Assembly (NCBI GenBank): GCA_034419075.1
Contig: DAOULR010000017.1
Span: 1-64,000, forward strand
DNA from: E44-bin88 sp034419075
GTDB lineage: Bacteria > Chloroflexota > Dehalococcoidia > Dehalococcoidales > BS750m-G39
Reading direction: 5' to 3'
DNA: 64,000 nt
Positions 7,886 through 15,821 of this stretch are shown here, piece after piece; the stretch's first letter is position 1, and every line of letters starts with the position of its first letter. Below the pieces are notes generated by a model that saw only the letters and a program-made list of their open reading frames with translations, was not told the DNA's origin and made no database searches. Both the position numbers and the translations under genes were made by a program.

Positions 7886-9162
7886 TATTGCCTCCCTTTA
7901 GCCCTCTTTATGGCGCTCAGGAAGGCTGAATCAATCCTGTCGCGGTACCCGATATCGTCGATGGTATAAGCCAGAAACTCCGGGCTGTCAGGAAGAAACT
8001 CAAGCTCGTCAGCCTGCGGGCGCCGTTTACTCGGCTCAATTGGAATAACGGCAGGGGATTTCCCTTTCAAATACTGGTGTCTCTCCTGTTCAGACCAGGG
8101 GCCGAGATTCTTGGTGCGTGCTGCCATAATGGCGGCTTCCTCAGCGGTATATCGCCTTTCTATCTTAGGGGCGAAAGCGTCTCGGAAGCCCAACCTGGTG
8201 AAATACCTGCCGGTCTCCGGCTCCCATATCCAACCGGTTGAGGTCTCTATCCAGGCATGTCCAAGGCGACGGCCGTCGCTGTATACCGTGCCGTGTATCA
8301 GCTCACCTTCACCTTCCTTAATCAAGAATCTCCAGGCGTCAGCGTAACAGGTGCCGGTGGGCTTCACTACGGCAGGAATGACCGACTTTTGAGGCTGAGC
8401 CGAGCATTCCCACAGCTCGTCGAGGACTGAAGCCCTGGGTTCACTTCGCTTAATACAGATAGGCCACCCGGCGTCCAGGTCTTTCTTTTCTCCCTTCCTG
8501 AGCAAGTCATAGATAAGTGCCCTGTCCGACTCGAACTGGAGGAGGACGTCTTTGGTGGGGTCATCCGAGCGGGTAATAATGATATTGCCCATCCTGTCGG
8601 TTTCTATTTCATATCTGGCTACCGACCTGGTCTGTGGCAGAAGTCTTTCTCCCCTTGGGCCATAAAGCACCGGCTTTTTCTCCGGCTCAATGGCTCCTGA
8701 AACAACGTTCTTAACAATGGCGACCATGAACACGCCCATAACCATGAAGCCAAACATGGAAACCATCATTGATGTCCAGTCGGCATTTGACGGAGGCGTC
8801 TCCGCCAGTGACAGTATCTCGACCTGGGCGATGTCACCCACCTCGATGCCTTCAAGCTCACCGGCATTGACTTCAAGGAAGTAGCGGGCGGGTGAAGTTG
8901 GAGTGACAATAAAGCCTGGCTCAACGTCCGGATAAACCTCAGTGACCGCCAAGGATTCGGAGAAGAAAGCGATGTCGATAGGGAACAGCATGGGCACGGT
9001 GGTGACCTGGATTATCTGCTCATAGCCTGTGTCAAAGAACATGCCTGTGTTCGGGGCAAGTTCAGCCAGGCCTCCTAGGCCCTGTGTTAGCTCCCAGGGC
9101 GTGGCGGCTATGCCGGTCTGCCACTGTTTATTCCCTATGGTTACGACAGCTTGTCCTGACAT
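7885..9162 (-). CDS. DUF192 domain - TM - transglutaminase/papain-like fusion
   Basis: A 425-residue protein. Residues 1-118 match the DUF192 pattern (GLGGLAEL, TGMFF, PMLFPIDIAFF, YFLEVNAGELEGIEVGD). A Met-rich transmembrane segment follows at about 129-152, beginning DWTSMM. Residues about 265-330 look like a transglutaminase/papain-like fold with candidate catalytic Cys in GTCYADAW (C272), His in LGHAWIE (H302) and an acidic residue in WEPETG. The C-terminus has the motif TIDDIGYRDRID. A surface or virion-associated cross-linking or peptidase role is possible but inferred. ATG follows GGAGGTAG, and the gene starts the coupled operon 3071-9162. Confidence 0.65.
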   Translation of the reverse strand: MSGQAVVTIGNKQWQTGIAATPWELTQGLGGLAELAPNTGMFFDTGYEQIIQVTTVPMLFPIDIAFFSESLAVTEVYPDVEPGFIVTPTSPARYFLEVNAGELEGIEVGDIAQVEILSLAETPPSNADWTSMMVSMFGFMVMGVFMVAIVKNVVSGAIEPEKKPVLYGPRGERLLPQTRSVARYEIETDRMGNIIITRSDDPTKDVLLQFESDRALIYDLLRKGEKKDLDAGWPICIKRSEPRASVLDELWECSAQPQKSVIPAVVKPTGTCYADAWRFLIKEGEGELIHGTVYSDGRRLGHAWIETSTGWIWEPETGRYFTRLGFRDAFAPKIERRYTAEEAAIMAARTKNLGPWSEQERHQYLKGKSPAVIPIEPSKRRPQADELEFLPDSPEFLAYTIDDIGYRDRIDSAFLSAIKRAKGRQ

Positions 9163-9167
9163 ACCGA

Positions 9168-9491
9168 CTACCTCCGTCGCACCTGCGGTATTCTCTCAAT
9201 GGTGCCCTGACGGATAAGCCCTTCCAGACTCATCTGCTTTGTCTCACTGGAGGGCAATGGAATATCCGTACCGCCGAACATGGCGATGTCATAGTTCCGG
9301 TGCCACTTGGCCGATTTCTTCTCTTCCGTCCTCGCTTCGAATCGAGTGCCCTTCTGTTCCTTGGGTTTCATCCCCGGCGGTGCAATGACAGACATACCGG
9401 CCAGGTAAGACTCGCTGGTCGTCTTCTCTCTCCAGTTGATCGGAGCATTAGCCCCGAATTCCTCATGACTCTGGTATTTACTCTTTCCCAT
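9168..9491 (-). CDS. small conserved element protein, paralogue of the gene at 20478
   Basis: A 107-residue soluble protein. Its first 70 residues align with the 70-residue protein at 20478-20690: K-Y-x-S at the start, then N-x-PI, a GM-x2-IAPPGM core, and a C-terminal Y-x3-AMF. The extra C-terminal tail (TDIPLPSSETKQMSLEGLI) is unique. No known family is recognised. One copy sits at each end of the virion-like block, which suggests a virion assembly or scaffold-type role, but this is inference. It overlaps the end of the upstream recombinase by 14 bases. Confidence 0.65.
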   Translation of the reverse strand: MGKSKYQSHEEFGANAPINWREKTTSESYLAGMSVIAPPGMKPKEQKGTRFEARTEEKKSAKWHRNYDIAMFGGTDIPLPSSETKQMSLEGLIRQGTIERIPQVRRR

Positions 9492-10224
9492 CTGATTCGC
9501 CTCCTTCTGTTTCCCATAACCCCTGGTACCACCTCTCCAGTTCCTCGCCGGCCACTTTTCTATATCTCATGGTCGTCTCAATGCTCTTGTGCCCCAGCAT
9601 CTCCTGGAGCATCCTAATGGCATCGGCGCTGTCATCCTTTTTAACGGCATTAACGGCGAAAGCGTCCCTGAGCCGGTGTGGACTGATACCTTTTTCCTCA
9701 CCTGTTTCAGGATTCACCAGCATGCCCAGCCTGGCCCTGGCGGCGCATTCCCTGACAATGTACCAGGCATGCCTGCGGTCGATACCGAAGAGAAGCTGAC
9801 TGCCGTTGTTGCCCACCGGGCCACCAGCTTCGACATATTCTCTGAGCATATTCAGAGTCTGGTCGTCAACAGGCAAAGTCCGCTGGCGGCGGTGCTCAAG
9901 TTCTGAAGCAACTGCCTTCTCTACCCTGACACCACAGCTCGGGCAAAACTTGCTGGTGCGGCTCAACCTGGCGCTGCAGTCAGGACAGGAGAGCTTAATC
10001 CGAGTCTTGAGGTGCTGGATAGTGATTCGCTTCTGCCTGAAGTCGATATCGTCAACGCTGATTCCCAAGACTTCCGAGACACGGCAACCAAGACGAAAAA
10101 GCAGGCGGATGAGCAACTGGTACATTAGGCACGGCTTCCACGTTCTTTCCCTGCGGTCGTAGGCCATGGCGCCGCCTTCCAGCAGCTCAACATCTTCCGC
10201 CTCGAGATAAGCCTTGGTTGTCAC
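9478..10224 (-). CDS. tyrosine recombinase with inserted zinc ribbon
   Basis: A 248-residue protein consisting essentially of a phage-integrase catalytic domain. Active-site residues can be placed: R48 (RLGCRVSEVL), K73 (HLKTR), H183 and R186 (SPHRLRDAF), H212 (LGHKS) and the nucleophile Y221 (TTMRYRKV). Between the K strand and the next helix a zinc ribbon is inserted (C80, C83, C94, C97). The usual N-terminal core-binding SAM domain is missing or reduced to about 35 residues. It may resolve multimers, invert a segment or drive integration. The GTG start overlaps the preceding stop (GTGA) with a good GGAG upstream. Confidence 0.8.
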   Translation of the reverse strand: MTTKAYLEAEDVELLEGGAMAYDRRERTWKPCLMYQLLIRLLFRLGCRVSEVLGISVDDIDFRQKRITIQHLKTRIKLSCPDCSARLSRTSKFCPSCGVRVEKAVASELEHRRQRTLPVDDQTLNMLREYVEAGGPVGNNGSQLLFGIDRRHAWYIVRECAARARLGMLVNPETGEEKGISPHRLRDAFAVNAVKKDDSADAIRMLQEMLGHKSIETTMRYRKVAGEELERWYQGLWETEGGESDGKE

Positions 10225-10691
10225 TCGATTTCTCCTTCTCCGCCGGTAACCATCGGCATGACCATTCCCAGCATCATGAGCATCATCATCATGGGCATCA
10301 TGCTGGAGAAAATGTCAGTGCTGCCGGCATTGCCCGAGACGATGATGACGTTGTCCTGCTCTGCAACCGCGTTGGTGTCCTCAATCCACACCCTCAGGCC
10401 ATAGGTCCCATTATCTATGCCGCCATTGGCTTTAGGTATCAGGATGAAATCCACCGAGGCCGTCTGGGGAGTCGGCGTACTAGTGGCCGGAAGAGCCAGC
10501 TCCGCTTCGCCCACACACGAGCTCACCAGGTGCTTGCCGAAGATATTGGTGGAGTAAGGGCCAGCGAACAGCTTGAGCGTAGTATTGACGCCCACAACGT
10601 ATTTGAAGGAAACGGTCACCCTGACCGTGTCCCCCACATTGAAGTTCTGCGGTTCCAGCGCCAGCGGCGCCAGGATTATATCCAGTACCAC
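10221..10691 (-). CDS. beta-rich protein with C-terminal Met-rich TM anchor
   Basis: A 156-residue protein. Residues 1-115 alternate as in an immunoglobulin-like beta sandwich (DTVRVTVSFKYVVG, TASVDFILIP, YGLRVWIED). The C-terminus is an extreme Met-rich hydrophobic segment (STDIFSSMMPMMMM followed by MLGMVMPM) and a short acidic tail. The beta domain resembles its upstream neighbour (DKLRITMSFKYSG). This arrangement suits a tail-anchored surface or virion protein. The GTG start has GGAGGG five bases upstream. The function is inferred from context only. Confidence 0.65.
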   Translation of the reverse strand: MVLDIILAPLALEPQNFNVGDTVRVTVSFKYVVGVNTTLKLFAGPYSTNIFGKHLVSSCVGEAELALPATSTPTPQTASVDFILIPKANGGIDNGTYGLRVWIEDTNAVAEQDNVIIVSGNAGSTDIFSSMMPMMMMLMMLGMVMPMVTGGEGEIE

Positions 10692-10700
10692 GTGACCCTC

Positions 10701-11270
10701 CTAGACCTTGGCAAAGTCGCTGATCTGAAACTCGGTGATAGCTGGCTCGGTACCGGCGATAAGTAAAGCGTTTTGGTAGCCGAACAGGTTTTGGGGGACA
10801 CCCGGTGAACCGCCATATACCTTGCAATAGATGTCATCCCAGTTCGTACCCACACTTGACGGTATGGTGAAAGTATAAGAGTCGGTTACCAGGGTAGGCG
10901 TCACGTACTGGGGAATACTCTTCGAGTTCTGCCCCACCATCTTCTCATCGAAGCCGAACGTTCCATAGACTCCGATGGAGTAGTAGCAGACGGCGCCGCT
11001 GATGGCAGGTCCTGAGTACTTGAAGGACATCGTTATCCTGAGCTTATCCCCTATAGCCAGTGTTACCTGCTTCGGCGATGGGTTCATATACCCCAAAGGG
11101 ATGTATACCCCGCCGGCCATCGTGTAGAACTTCTGGGTGTTTGGGTCATAGAAGATGCGCTGCCCGGTCTGCGGGTCAATGTACCAGCCGGCAGTGTATT
11201 CTTGCTGGTTTTCTCCCTCCTGGAGCACTCCAAATACCCCGAGATCCATTGCCAGTGTTTTTGTTTCCAT
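10701..11270 (-). CDS. beta-rich putative virion/surface protein
   Basis: A 189-residue protein. The N-terminal 60 residues carry a Tyr/Gly-rich segment (TAGWYIDPQTGQRIFYDPNTQ-type, ending GGVYIPLGY). A beta-sandwich domain follows (KVTLAIGDKLRITMSFKYSG, DSYTFTIPSSVG). The C-terminal end, AITEFQISDFAKV, is nearly the same as the end of the next upstream protein (QISEFKIADFTRV). No known family is recognised. ATG follows GGAGGTAAAC. The shared terminal peptide suggests a common docking tag among neighbouring virion-like proteins. Confidence 0.6.
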   Translation of the reverse strand: METKTLAMDLGVFGVLQEGENQQEYTAGWYIDPQTGQRIFYDPNTQKFYTMAGGVYIPLGYMNPSPKQVTLAIGDKLRITMSFKYSGPAISGAVCYYSIGVYGTFGFDEKMVGQNSKSIPQYVTPTLVTDSYTFTIPSSVGTNWDDIYCKVYGGSPGVPQNLFGYQNALLIAGTEPAITEFQISDFAKV

Positions 11271-11280
11271 GTTTACCTCC

Positions 11281-11664
11281 TCACACTCTGGTGAAATCTG
11301 CTATCTTGAATTCGCTTATCTGCGGCGTCAGGGTGGCCAGAGCCACATTTTTAGTTTTTTCATCATCGAAATGCCAGGCACCATCTGCTCCGTACCAGTA
11401 GCTGTAAGCGTGGATAGTTACGGCCTTATTCGGCATCGTGAAGTACCCACTGAAAGAATGAGTAGCCCCGCCGTTAACATTGGCGCTGTTTTCCGGGAAG
11501 GTAATACCCGGCCAGGGCGACACACCATACTCCAAGGCGCCTCCCACCATGATGCCAATAGCGGCAGAGTAGGTATTTTTAATCCTTACCGTAATATCCA
11601 CTCGGCTGCCGTTTAATGCCTCAGCCGGAGCGATTATTTCTACAATATCTGCATACTGGGCCAT
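11281..11664 (-). CDS. beta-rich putative virion/surface protein with shared C-terminal tag
   Basis: A 127-residue protein whose sequence alternates like an immunoglobulin-type sandwich (RVDITVRIKNTYSAAIGIMVGG, KAVTIHAYSYWYG). It ends in QISEFKIADFTRV, a tag shared with the downstream gene. ATG at 11664 is chosen because AGGAG lies eight bases upstream; longer versions would overlap the upstream gene. No family is recognised. It may pair with the neighbouring fibre-like protein at 11676. Confidence 0.6.
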   Translation of the reverse strand: MAQYADIVEIIAPAEALNGSRVDITVRIKNTYSAAIGIMVGGALEYGVSPWPGITFPENSANVNGGATHSFSGYFTMPNKAVTIHAYSYWYGADGAWHFDDEKTKNVALATLTPQISEFKIADFTRV

Positions 11665-11675
11665 ATCATGATCTC

Positions 11676-12389
11676 CTAGGCCGGATAAGTCAGCTGAAGG
11701 GTGTAGGTCACCTTCAACTGACCAGTATCGGCTACGACAACTCCTCCCGATAGCAAATCGCGGCATAACATGAAATAAACGGTAGCGTTCCCTACAGTAC
11801 CTCTGGTGTAGATTCCAACTTCATAAACCGTTATCGAGGAACCGCTGTTATTGTTGAAATACCTCAACCAGGATACCTGTTTCTGGATTCCTATCGTGGA
11901 GATGTCCGGAGCGTTTATGGCACTGTAAGCGAGCTGCCCCACGCCGTTACCGTTAGAAATCTTCGATCCGAGGGCATAGTCATCGAAATTTTCAACTCCG
12001 CTGCCGGTGCCGACGACAATACCCATGTTGTCTACACCGGACTGGGCGTAGAATCCATAGCTTGGGCCAACATAGATGCTCATATTCCCTGACCCGTTGC
12101 TTGACCATCCTGTTGCTGGTTGGGTCCCAGATTCCGATTTTGTACTACCGCCGGTATCAACAATAGCCAGGCCAACAGACGAGTTATTAGGAACCGACCC
12201 TATCTGACAGACCATCAGGTTGTAGGCATTTCTTACCCAGCTGTGGCTATGCTGCCGGTGCCTGCGGACTTCTTTTCCCTCCTTGTTCCTGACTTCGAAT
12301 TCCCAGAAGGCCTCCGCAACAGGAATATGCAACCTCCTGGCGAGCTTTCTTAATTCTTCATATTCCGACTCAGTATTGTTAAAAACCAT
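11676..12389 (-). CDS. fibre-like protein, paralogue 1 of 3
   Basis: A 237-residue protein, one of three paralogues (others at 15066 and 15822). Shared features are an N-terminal helix with E-x-E-x2-Y-x2-L, a short IPVAEAFWEFEV strand, the motif (R/H)SHSW(T/V)RNAYNL, a central Gly/Ser-rich beta region with a FDDYAL step, and a C-terminal strand G-Q-(L/I)-x5-L-x-L-x-YP. The conserved ends and variable middle recall phage fibres or receptor-binding proteins, but no named family is recognised. This copy is the most diverged. ATG follows AGGGGGG. Confidence 0.6.
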   Translation of the reverse strand: MVFNNTESEYEELRKLARRLHIPVAEAFWEFEVRNKEGKEVRRHRQHSHSWVRNAYNLMVCQIGSVPNNSSVGLAIVDTGGSTKSESGTQPATGWSSNGSGNMSIYVGPSYGFYAQSGVDNMGIVVGTGSGVENFDDYALGSKISNGNGVGQLAYSAINAPDISTIGIQKQVSWLRYFNNNSGSSITVYEVGIYTRGTVGNATVYFMLCRDLLSGGVVVADTGQLKVTYTLQLTYPA

Positions 12390-12398
12390 AATTCCCCC

Positions 12399-13256
12399 CT
12401 ACGAATAGACCAGTATCCACGCCTGGTTACCCAGCGGCTGTACGAAACCAACCCCGACGCTAGTCACTCTGGCTCTGATCCAGTACACGCCGGCTATGCC
12501 GGCAATTGTATCAGTAGCCCAGTCGGCGGGTCTGGAGAAAGTTAGCCAGCCCTTACCGGTACTTCCCCATTCATTGGTGCTGTCGTGGAGTATATCCAGA
12601 ATACCCCAGGCCCCAGCTCCCTTTGAGTATTCATAGGCCAAGTTATAATCGGTTCCTGCTGTACCCACCAAGAAACAGACGGCATCGAACTTGTCGGAAT
12701 CACCGAGGGCATAGTAATCATTTATAGCTCCATCCGACGGCAACAAGGTCACGTCGTTCGGGTCTGCGCTGTTGGTCTCAGCAGTCTCATCAATGTCACC
12801 AACATCTTCATTGTGCGATACCGCACCGGCCACCGCCCGGATCAATGTCGCCCCTGCAGTCCCGGCCAGTGATGGAGCCGGGATATTCATTTGGGGTGCA
12901 TACACCTGCCCACCTCCAAAGAGGCTCACATGGGCATTCGTAACAAACGGTATTGGAGCTGCCAGGTTGAAAGCTACCGCCCGATTGGCAGCTCCGGTCA
13001 TATACTGGATGAGTTCCTCGATATCTTCCCAGACCGGTGATAGGCCTGGGCCCCGGCTCTTCAAGAAGTTGTATCCCTTGCCGGCATCTGCCACCAGTTT
13101 CTCGAGAACACCAGCGCCGCGGAAGGCGATATCTCCATGACCCATAGCGCCAGCGATGGTCTTCAGGTTGGTTATTTCCTTGGCCTGCCAGTCCTTATTG
13201 GCGTCAATTTCGAGTTGAGAGAGCTTTGCGACTCCCCTCATAAGCAATAGGCTCAT
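12399..13256 (-). CDS. putative virion structural protein
   Basis: A 285-residue protein. An N-terminal helical region (LSQLEIDANKDWQAKEITNL) is followed by a beta-rich C-terminal part. The last 70 residues (WLTFSRPADWATD then VYWIRARVTSVG) resemble a beta-sandwich motif seen in phage baseplate, tail or appendage proteins. It has no membrane segment and is the largest soluble non-enzymatic protein of the virion-like block. It may be a major structural or appendage protein; this is inferred. GGAGAAGTA precedes the ATG. Confidence 0.5.
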   Translation of the reverse strand: MSLLLMRGVAKLSQLEIDANKDWQAKEITNLKTIAGAMGHGDIAFRGAGVLEKLVADAGKGYNFLKSRGPGLSPVWEDIEELIQYMTGAANRAVAFNLAAPIPFVTNAHVSLFGGGQVYAPQMNIPAPSLAGTAGATLIRAVAGAVSHNEDVGDIDETAETNSADPNDVTLLPSDGAINDYYALGDSDKFDAVCFLVGTAGTDYNLAYEYSKGAGAWGILDILHDSTNEWGSTGKGWLTFSRPADWATDTIAGIAGVYWIRARVTSVGVGFVQPLGNQAWILVYS

Positions 13257-13265
13257 TACTTCTCC

Positions 13266-13463
13266 TTACCTCTCGCTTTTACCATTCCACGATCGCATGC
13301 ACTTGGCGAAAACCATGGTGCCGAACGTTATCAGTAGAGCTCCGCCCGTGATGATGCAGTAGCCATAATCCGCGCCGGTAGCCCATTCGGTAACGATACC
13401 GGCAACAGTAACGCAACACCCCACCGATTCAAGGGCAATGGCCAGATTTCTAGTCAGTTTCAC
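13266..13463 (-). CDS. small two-TM membrane protein
   Basis: A 65-residue protein with two predicted membrane segments (IALESVGCCVTVAGIVTEW and YCIITGGALLITFGTMVFA) and a basic C-terminus. It overlaps the end of the upstream holin-like gene by 14 bases. It may be a second holin or antiholin, or a virion membrane protein. The evidence is hydropathy and position only. Confidence 0.55.
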   Translation of the reverse strand: MKLTRNLAIALESVGCCVTVAGIVTEWATGADYGYCIITGGALLITFGTMVFAKCMRSWNGKSER

Positions 13464-13776
13464 GATTATCTCCTCCGTGCAGAGGATTTTCTCTATCCGC
13501 GGTCGCTCCTTCCTTCAAAGTAGAACCAGCCGAATAAAGACCACTAGCAGCCATGCCGGCGATAATCCCGTTAAACAAAGCGGTAACCCAGTCCGAGGAT
13601 GCGCTTGCACCCAGCGCCCAAGCAGCGACCAGGTTGATAACGAGTCCGAAACTCAGCGCCAGCAGCGGATAGAAACGGGTGTCGGAGATAAAGGGCTTGA
13701 AAAGCTGGACAAGCCCCAATATCAAAGGGACACCGCCCAGTGCCACTATCGATGTAATGAAATCATTAGCGTCCAT
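13450..13776 (-). CDS. holin-like membrane protein
   Basis: A 108-residue protein with two or three hydrophobic helices (SIVALGGVPLILGLVQLF, PLLALSFGLVINLVAAWAL, and a Gly/Ala-rich GIIAGMAASGLYSAG). It has an acidic, hydrophilic C-terminal tail. This size and layout is common among phage holins, which control lysis timing, but no specific holin family is recognised and no endolysin was found beside it. It lies directly downstream of the subtilase, one base after its stop codon region. Confidence 0.5.
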   Translation of the reverse strand: MDANDFITSIVALGGVPLILGLVQLFKPFISDTRFYPLLALSFGLVINLVAAWALGASASSDWVTALFNGIIAGMAASGLYSAGSTLKEGATADRENPLHGGDNRETD

Positions 13777-15036
13777 CTAAAAACCTCCGGCCATGTTGGC
13801 CATTAAGCTCATCATCATTAGCATCGGGAACATCTCTGTCATCTGCTGATCCGACCCACTTGTCGGCGTCGCTATTTGTCCCAGCATGGTTCCCATTGCC
13901 GGCAGTCCAAAGCCATAGGCGTTATCCTTATTTACAGCAGCATCCTGCGGCTTGGTGCAGAAATAGGGAGCAACTTGTCTGGCCTCAGTCCAGCGGAAAT
14001 ACCAGGCCTCCCCATAAGCCCTGCGCCCGCTCTCCCATAAAAGGCCGGTCAGACCTGATAGTAAGGGAGCAGCGAAGCTAGTGCCTGATTTAGTGACATA
14101 CTGGTCGTCCGCCTTTTCACTGGCCATCTCTACATCAGTACCCCAGATTACAAAATCAGGTTTGGTCTCGCCCTGCACGGTTGGTCCTCGTGATGATTTC
14201 TCCCACACCGCTATATCTCCCAGGGTCAGGATGCCGCCGACGGCGATAACCTCGGGATCGCAGGCAGGAACGGTGATGGTGGTCATCTTCGGGCCGAAGT
14301 TTCCCCCGGCGGCAATAACATCAAGGCCGTATTCATCAATCGCCTTTCGACAAGCTACCCTGACTGGATTGTCCGGATCGCCGTCATCGGGTGCCCCCAG
14401 GCTGAGGTTGATGATATTCGGATACATCTCATCTGTCGGGTAAAGCCCCTGGGTCCTGGCTTTCAGTGCCATGCTGCAAACCTCGTCGATTCCGAGGGCA
14501 ATCGTCTCATCAGTACCCATGCCTTCGTCATTAATTACTTTGATATTCATTATTGAGCCACCCGGTGAAGCGCCCGCCTTTCCTCCATGGACACCACCGC
14601 AGGCGCAGAAGGCAACCTGGGTACCGTGCCCGAAGACATCACCAGCGCCGGGCGAGTCGGTGAAATTGGCCTCATAGACCACCTTTGCTCTCAGGGATTC
14701 ATGGCTCTTGCGAACCCCGCTATCGAGCACGGCTACCGTCAATCCACTTCCGGTGAGAGGCGGACTGAAGTAAGACCGCAAGAGGTTGAAGACATCGGAG
14801 ACGGACTCGGCAGGAGGCAAGGCGGTTTGCATCAGGAGCTGCTGTGCTCGAAACTCTTTCACTGGCTTTACCTGAAGCCCGGGTATTTGAGATAGCTTTT
14901 GGGCTTGCCCCTCGTCTAAATCGCAAAAGAGTTGTCCCAGAAGCCTCGCAGGCTTGACGTCTTTAGCTCCAACCTTCTCTGCTTCTATTTCGAGTTGGCT
15001 CTGTGTTAGTCCTTTTGAAATTACTGAGTATCTCAT
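13777..15036 (-). CDS. subtilisin-like serine protease with Met-rich C-terminal anchor
   Basis: A 419-residue S8 protease. Residues about 1-75 look like a pro-domain (LTQSQLEIEAEKVGAKD). The catalytic triad is visible: Asp in VAVLDSGV (D105), His in GHGTQVA (H137), Ser in SGTSFAAP (S320), plus oxyanion-type AAGGNFG. No classical signal peptide is seen. The C-terminus carries a short Met-rich hydrophobic segment (MTEMFPMLMMMSLM) like several neighbours. I infer a virion- or membrane-bound maturation or entry protease. ATG at 15036 is preferred because GAGG is eight bases upstream; a TTG two codons earlier is too close. Confidence 0.85.
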   Translation of the reverse strand: MRYSVISKGLTQSQLEIEAEKVGAKDVKPARLLGQLFCDLDEGQAQKLSQIPGLQVKPVKEFRAQQLLMQTALPPAESVSDVFNLLRSYFSPPLTGSGLTVAVLDSGVRKSHESLRAKVVYEANFTDSPGAGDVFGHGTQVAFCACGGVHGGKAGASPGGSIMNIKVINDEGMGTDETIALGIDEVCSMALKARTQGLYPTDEMYPNIINLSLGAPDDGDPDNPVRVACRKAIDEYGLDVIAAGGNFGPKMTTITVPACDPEVIAVGGILTLGDIAVWEKSSRGPTVQGETKPDFVIWGTDVEMASEKADDQYVTKSGTSFAAPLLSGLTGLLWESGRRAYGEAWYFRWTEARQVAPYFCTKPQDAAVNKDNAYGFGLPAMGTMLGQIATPTSGSDQQMTEMFPMLMMMSLMANMAGGF

Positions 15037-15065
15037 AGCCAAATCCTCACTGTTCTCACTCCCGT

Positions 15066-15809
15066 TTATGAAGGATAAACCAGACTTAAAATATAGCTGG
15101 CCAGAATTTGCCCGGAAGGCGGAACTTCCACCGAAGGGCTTAAGACATCTCTTGCAGTCATAAACCTGCGGCCAGACCCGCCAGCAACAGCGCCATTAGC
15201 GATGATCCCGATCTCAGTGACAGTGATTGTGGATGAGCTGTTGTTGTTCATGTAACGCTTATGAGTGATGGTTAAAGTACGCGTGCCCGCATCCCAGGAC
15301 AAGGCCGGTTGTTCTTCCAGAACGTAATGTAACTGGTTAGCACCGGAACCCTCGGCGCAAATGGAACTCATAGCATAATCATCGAAGGACTCCACACCGC
15401 TTCCGATCCCGGCCACTATTCCGTGGGTAATGTCTCCGGAAGCGGCAATATAGGCGTTTCCCACTTCTTGAGGGTCTTCTGAATATCCGCTGGCAGTTAT
15501 GGTAGCCCGGCATAATGCCGCCAGAGTGCTCCCGGAGATGACAGAGCCGGAGGTGATTCTGATAGGAGTCCCAGTCCCGTCTCCCCAACTGCCAACCGCA
15601 TTAATCCCCAACAGGTAAGAAGCTATCAGGTTATAAGCATTGCGGGTCCAGGAATGACTTCGCCGTTTAGTGTGGTGAGTAATCTTGCTGGTCCGGTCTG
15701 CAACTCTCAGTTGAAGAAAACAACGGGGGATTGGAACTCTAAGATAATCCCCCAGGCCTTCAAGCTCCTGATACAACCTTTCACTTTCAGCAGGTTCTAA
15801 ATAAATCAT
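15066..15809 (-). CDS. fibre-like protein, paralogue 2 of 3
   Basis: A 247-residue paralogue of the genes at 15822 and 11676. It keeps the N-terminal helix (PAESERLYQELEGLGDYL), the HHTKRRSHSWTRNAYNL motif, the ESFDDYA step, a KRYMNNNSS strand and the C-terminal GQILASYILSLVYPS. It is closest to the neighbour at 15822, so the pair is a recent tandem duplication. A receptor-binding or decoration role is inferred from paralogue amplification in a virion-like block. Confidence 0.62.
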   Translation of the reverse strand: MIYLEPAESERLYQELEGLGDYLRVPIPRCFLQLRVADRTSKITHHTKRRSHSWTRNAYNLIASYLLGINAVGSWGDGTGTPIRITSGSVISGSTLAALCRATITASGYSEDPQEVGNAYIAASGDITHGIVAGIGSGVESFDDYAMSSICAEGSGANQLHYVLEEQPALSWDAGTRTLTITHKRYMNNNSSSTITVTEIGIIANGAVAGGSGRRFMTARDVLSPSVEVPPSGQILASYILSLVYPS

Positions 15810-15821
15810 TCTCTAGTTCCT

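Noticed and set aside
7283..7969. 228-codon frame opposite the GHKL-peptidase gene
   Set aside because: It is fully antisense to a gene with clear motifs and shows no domain of its own.
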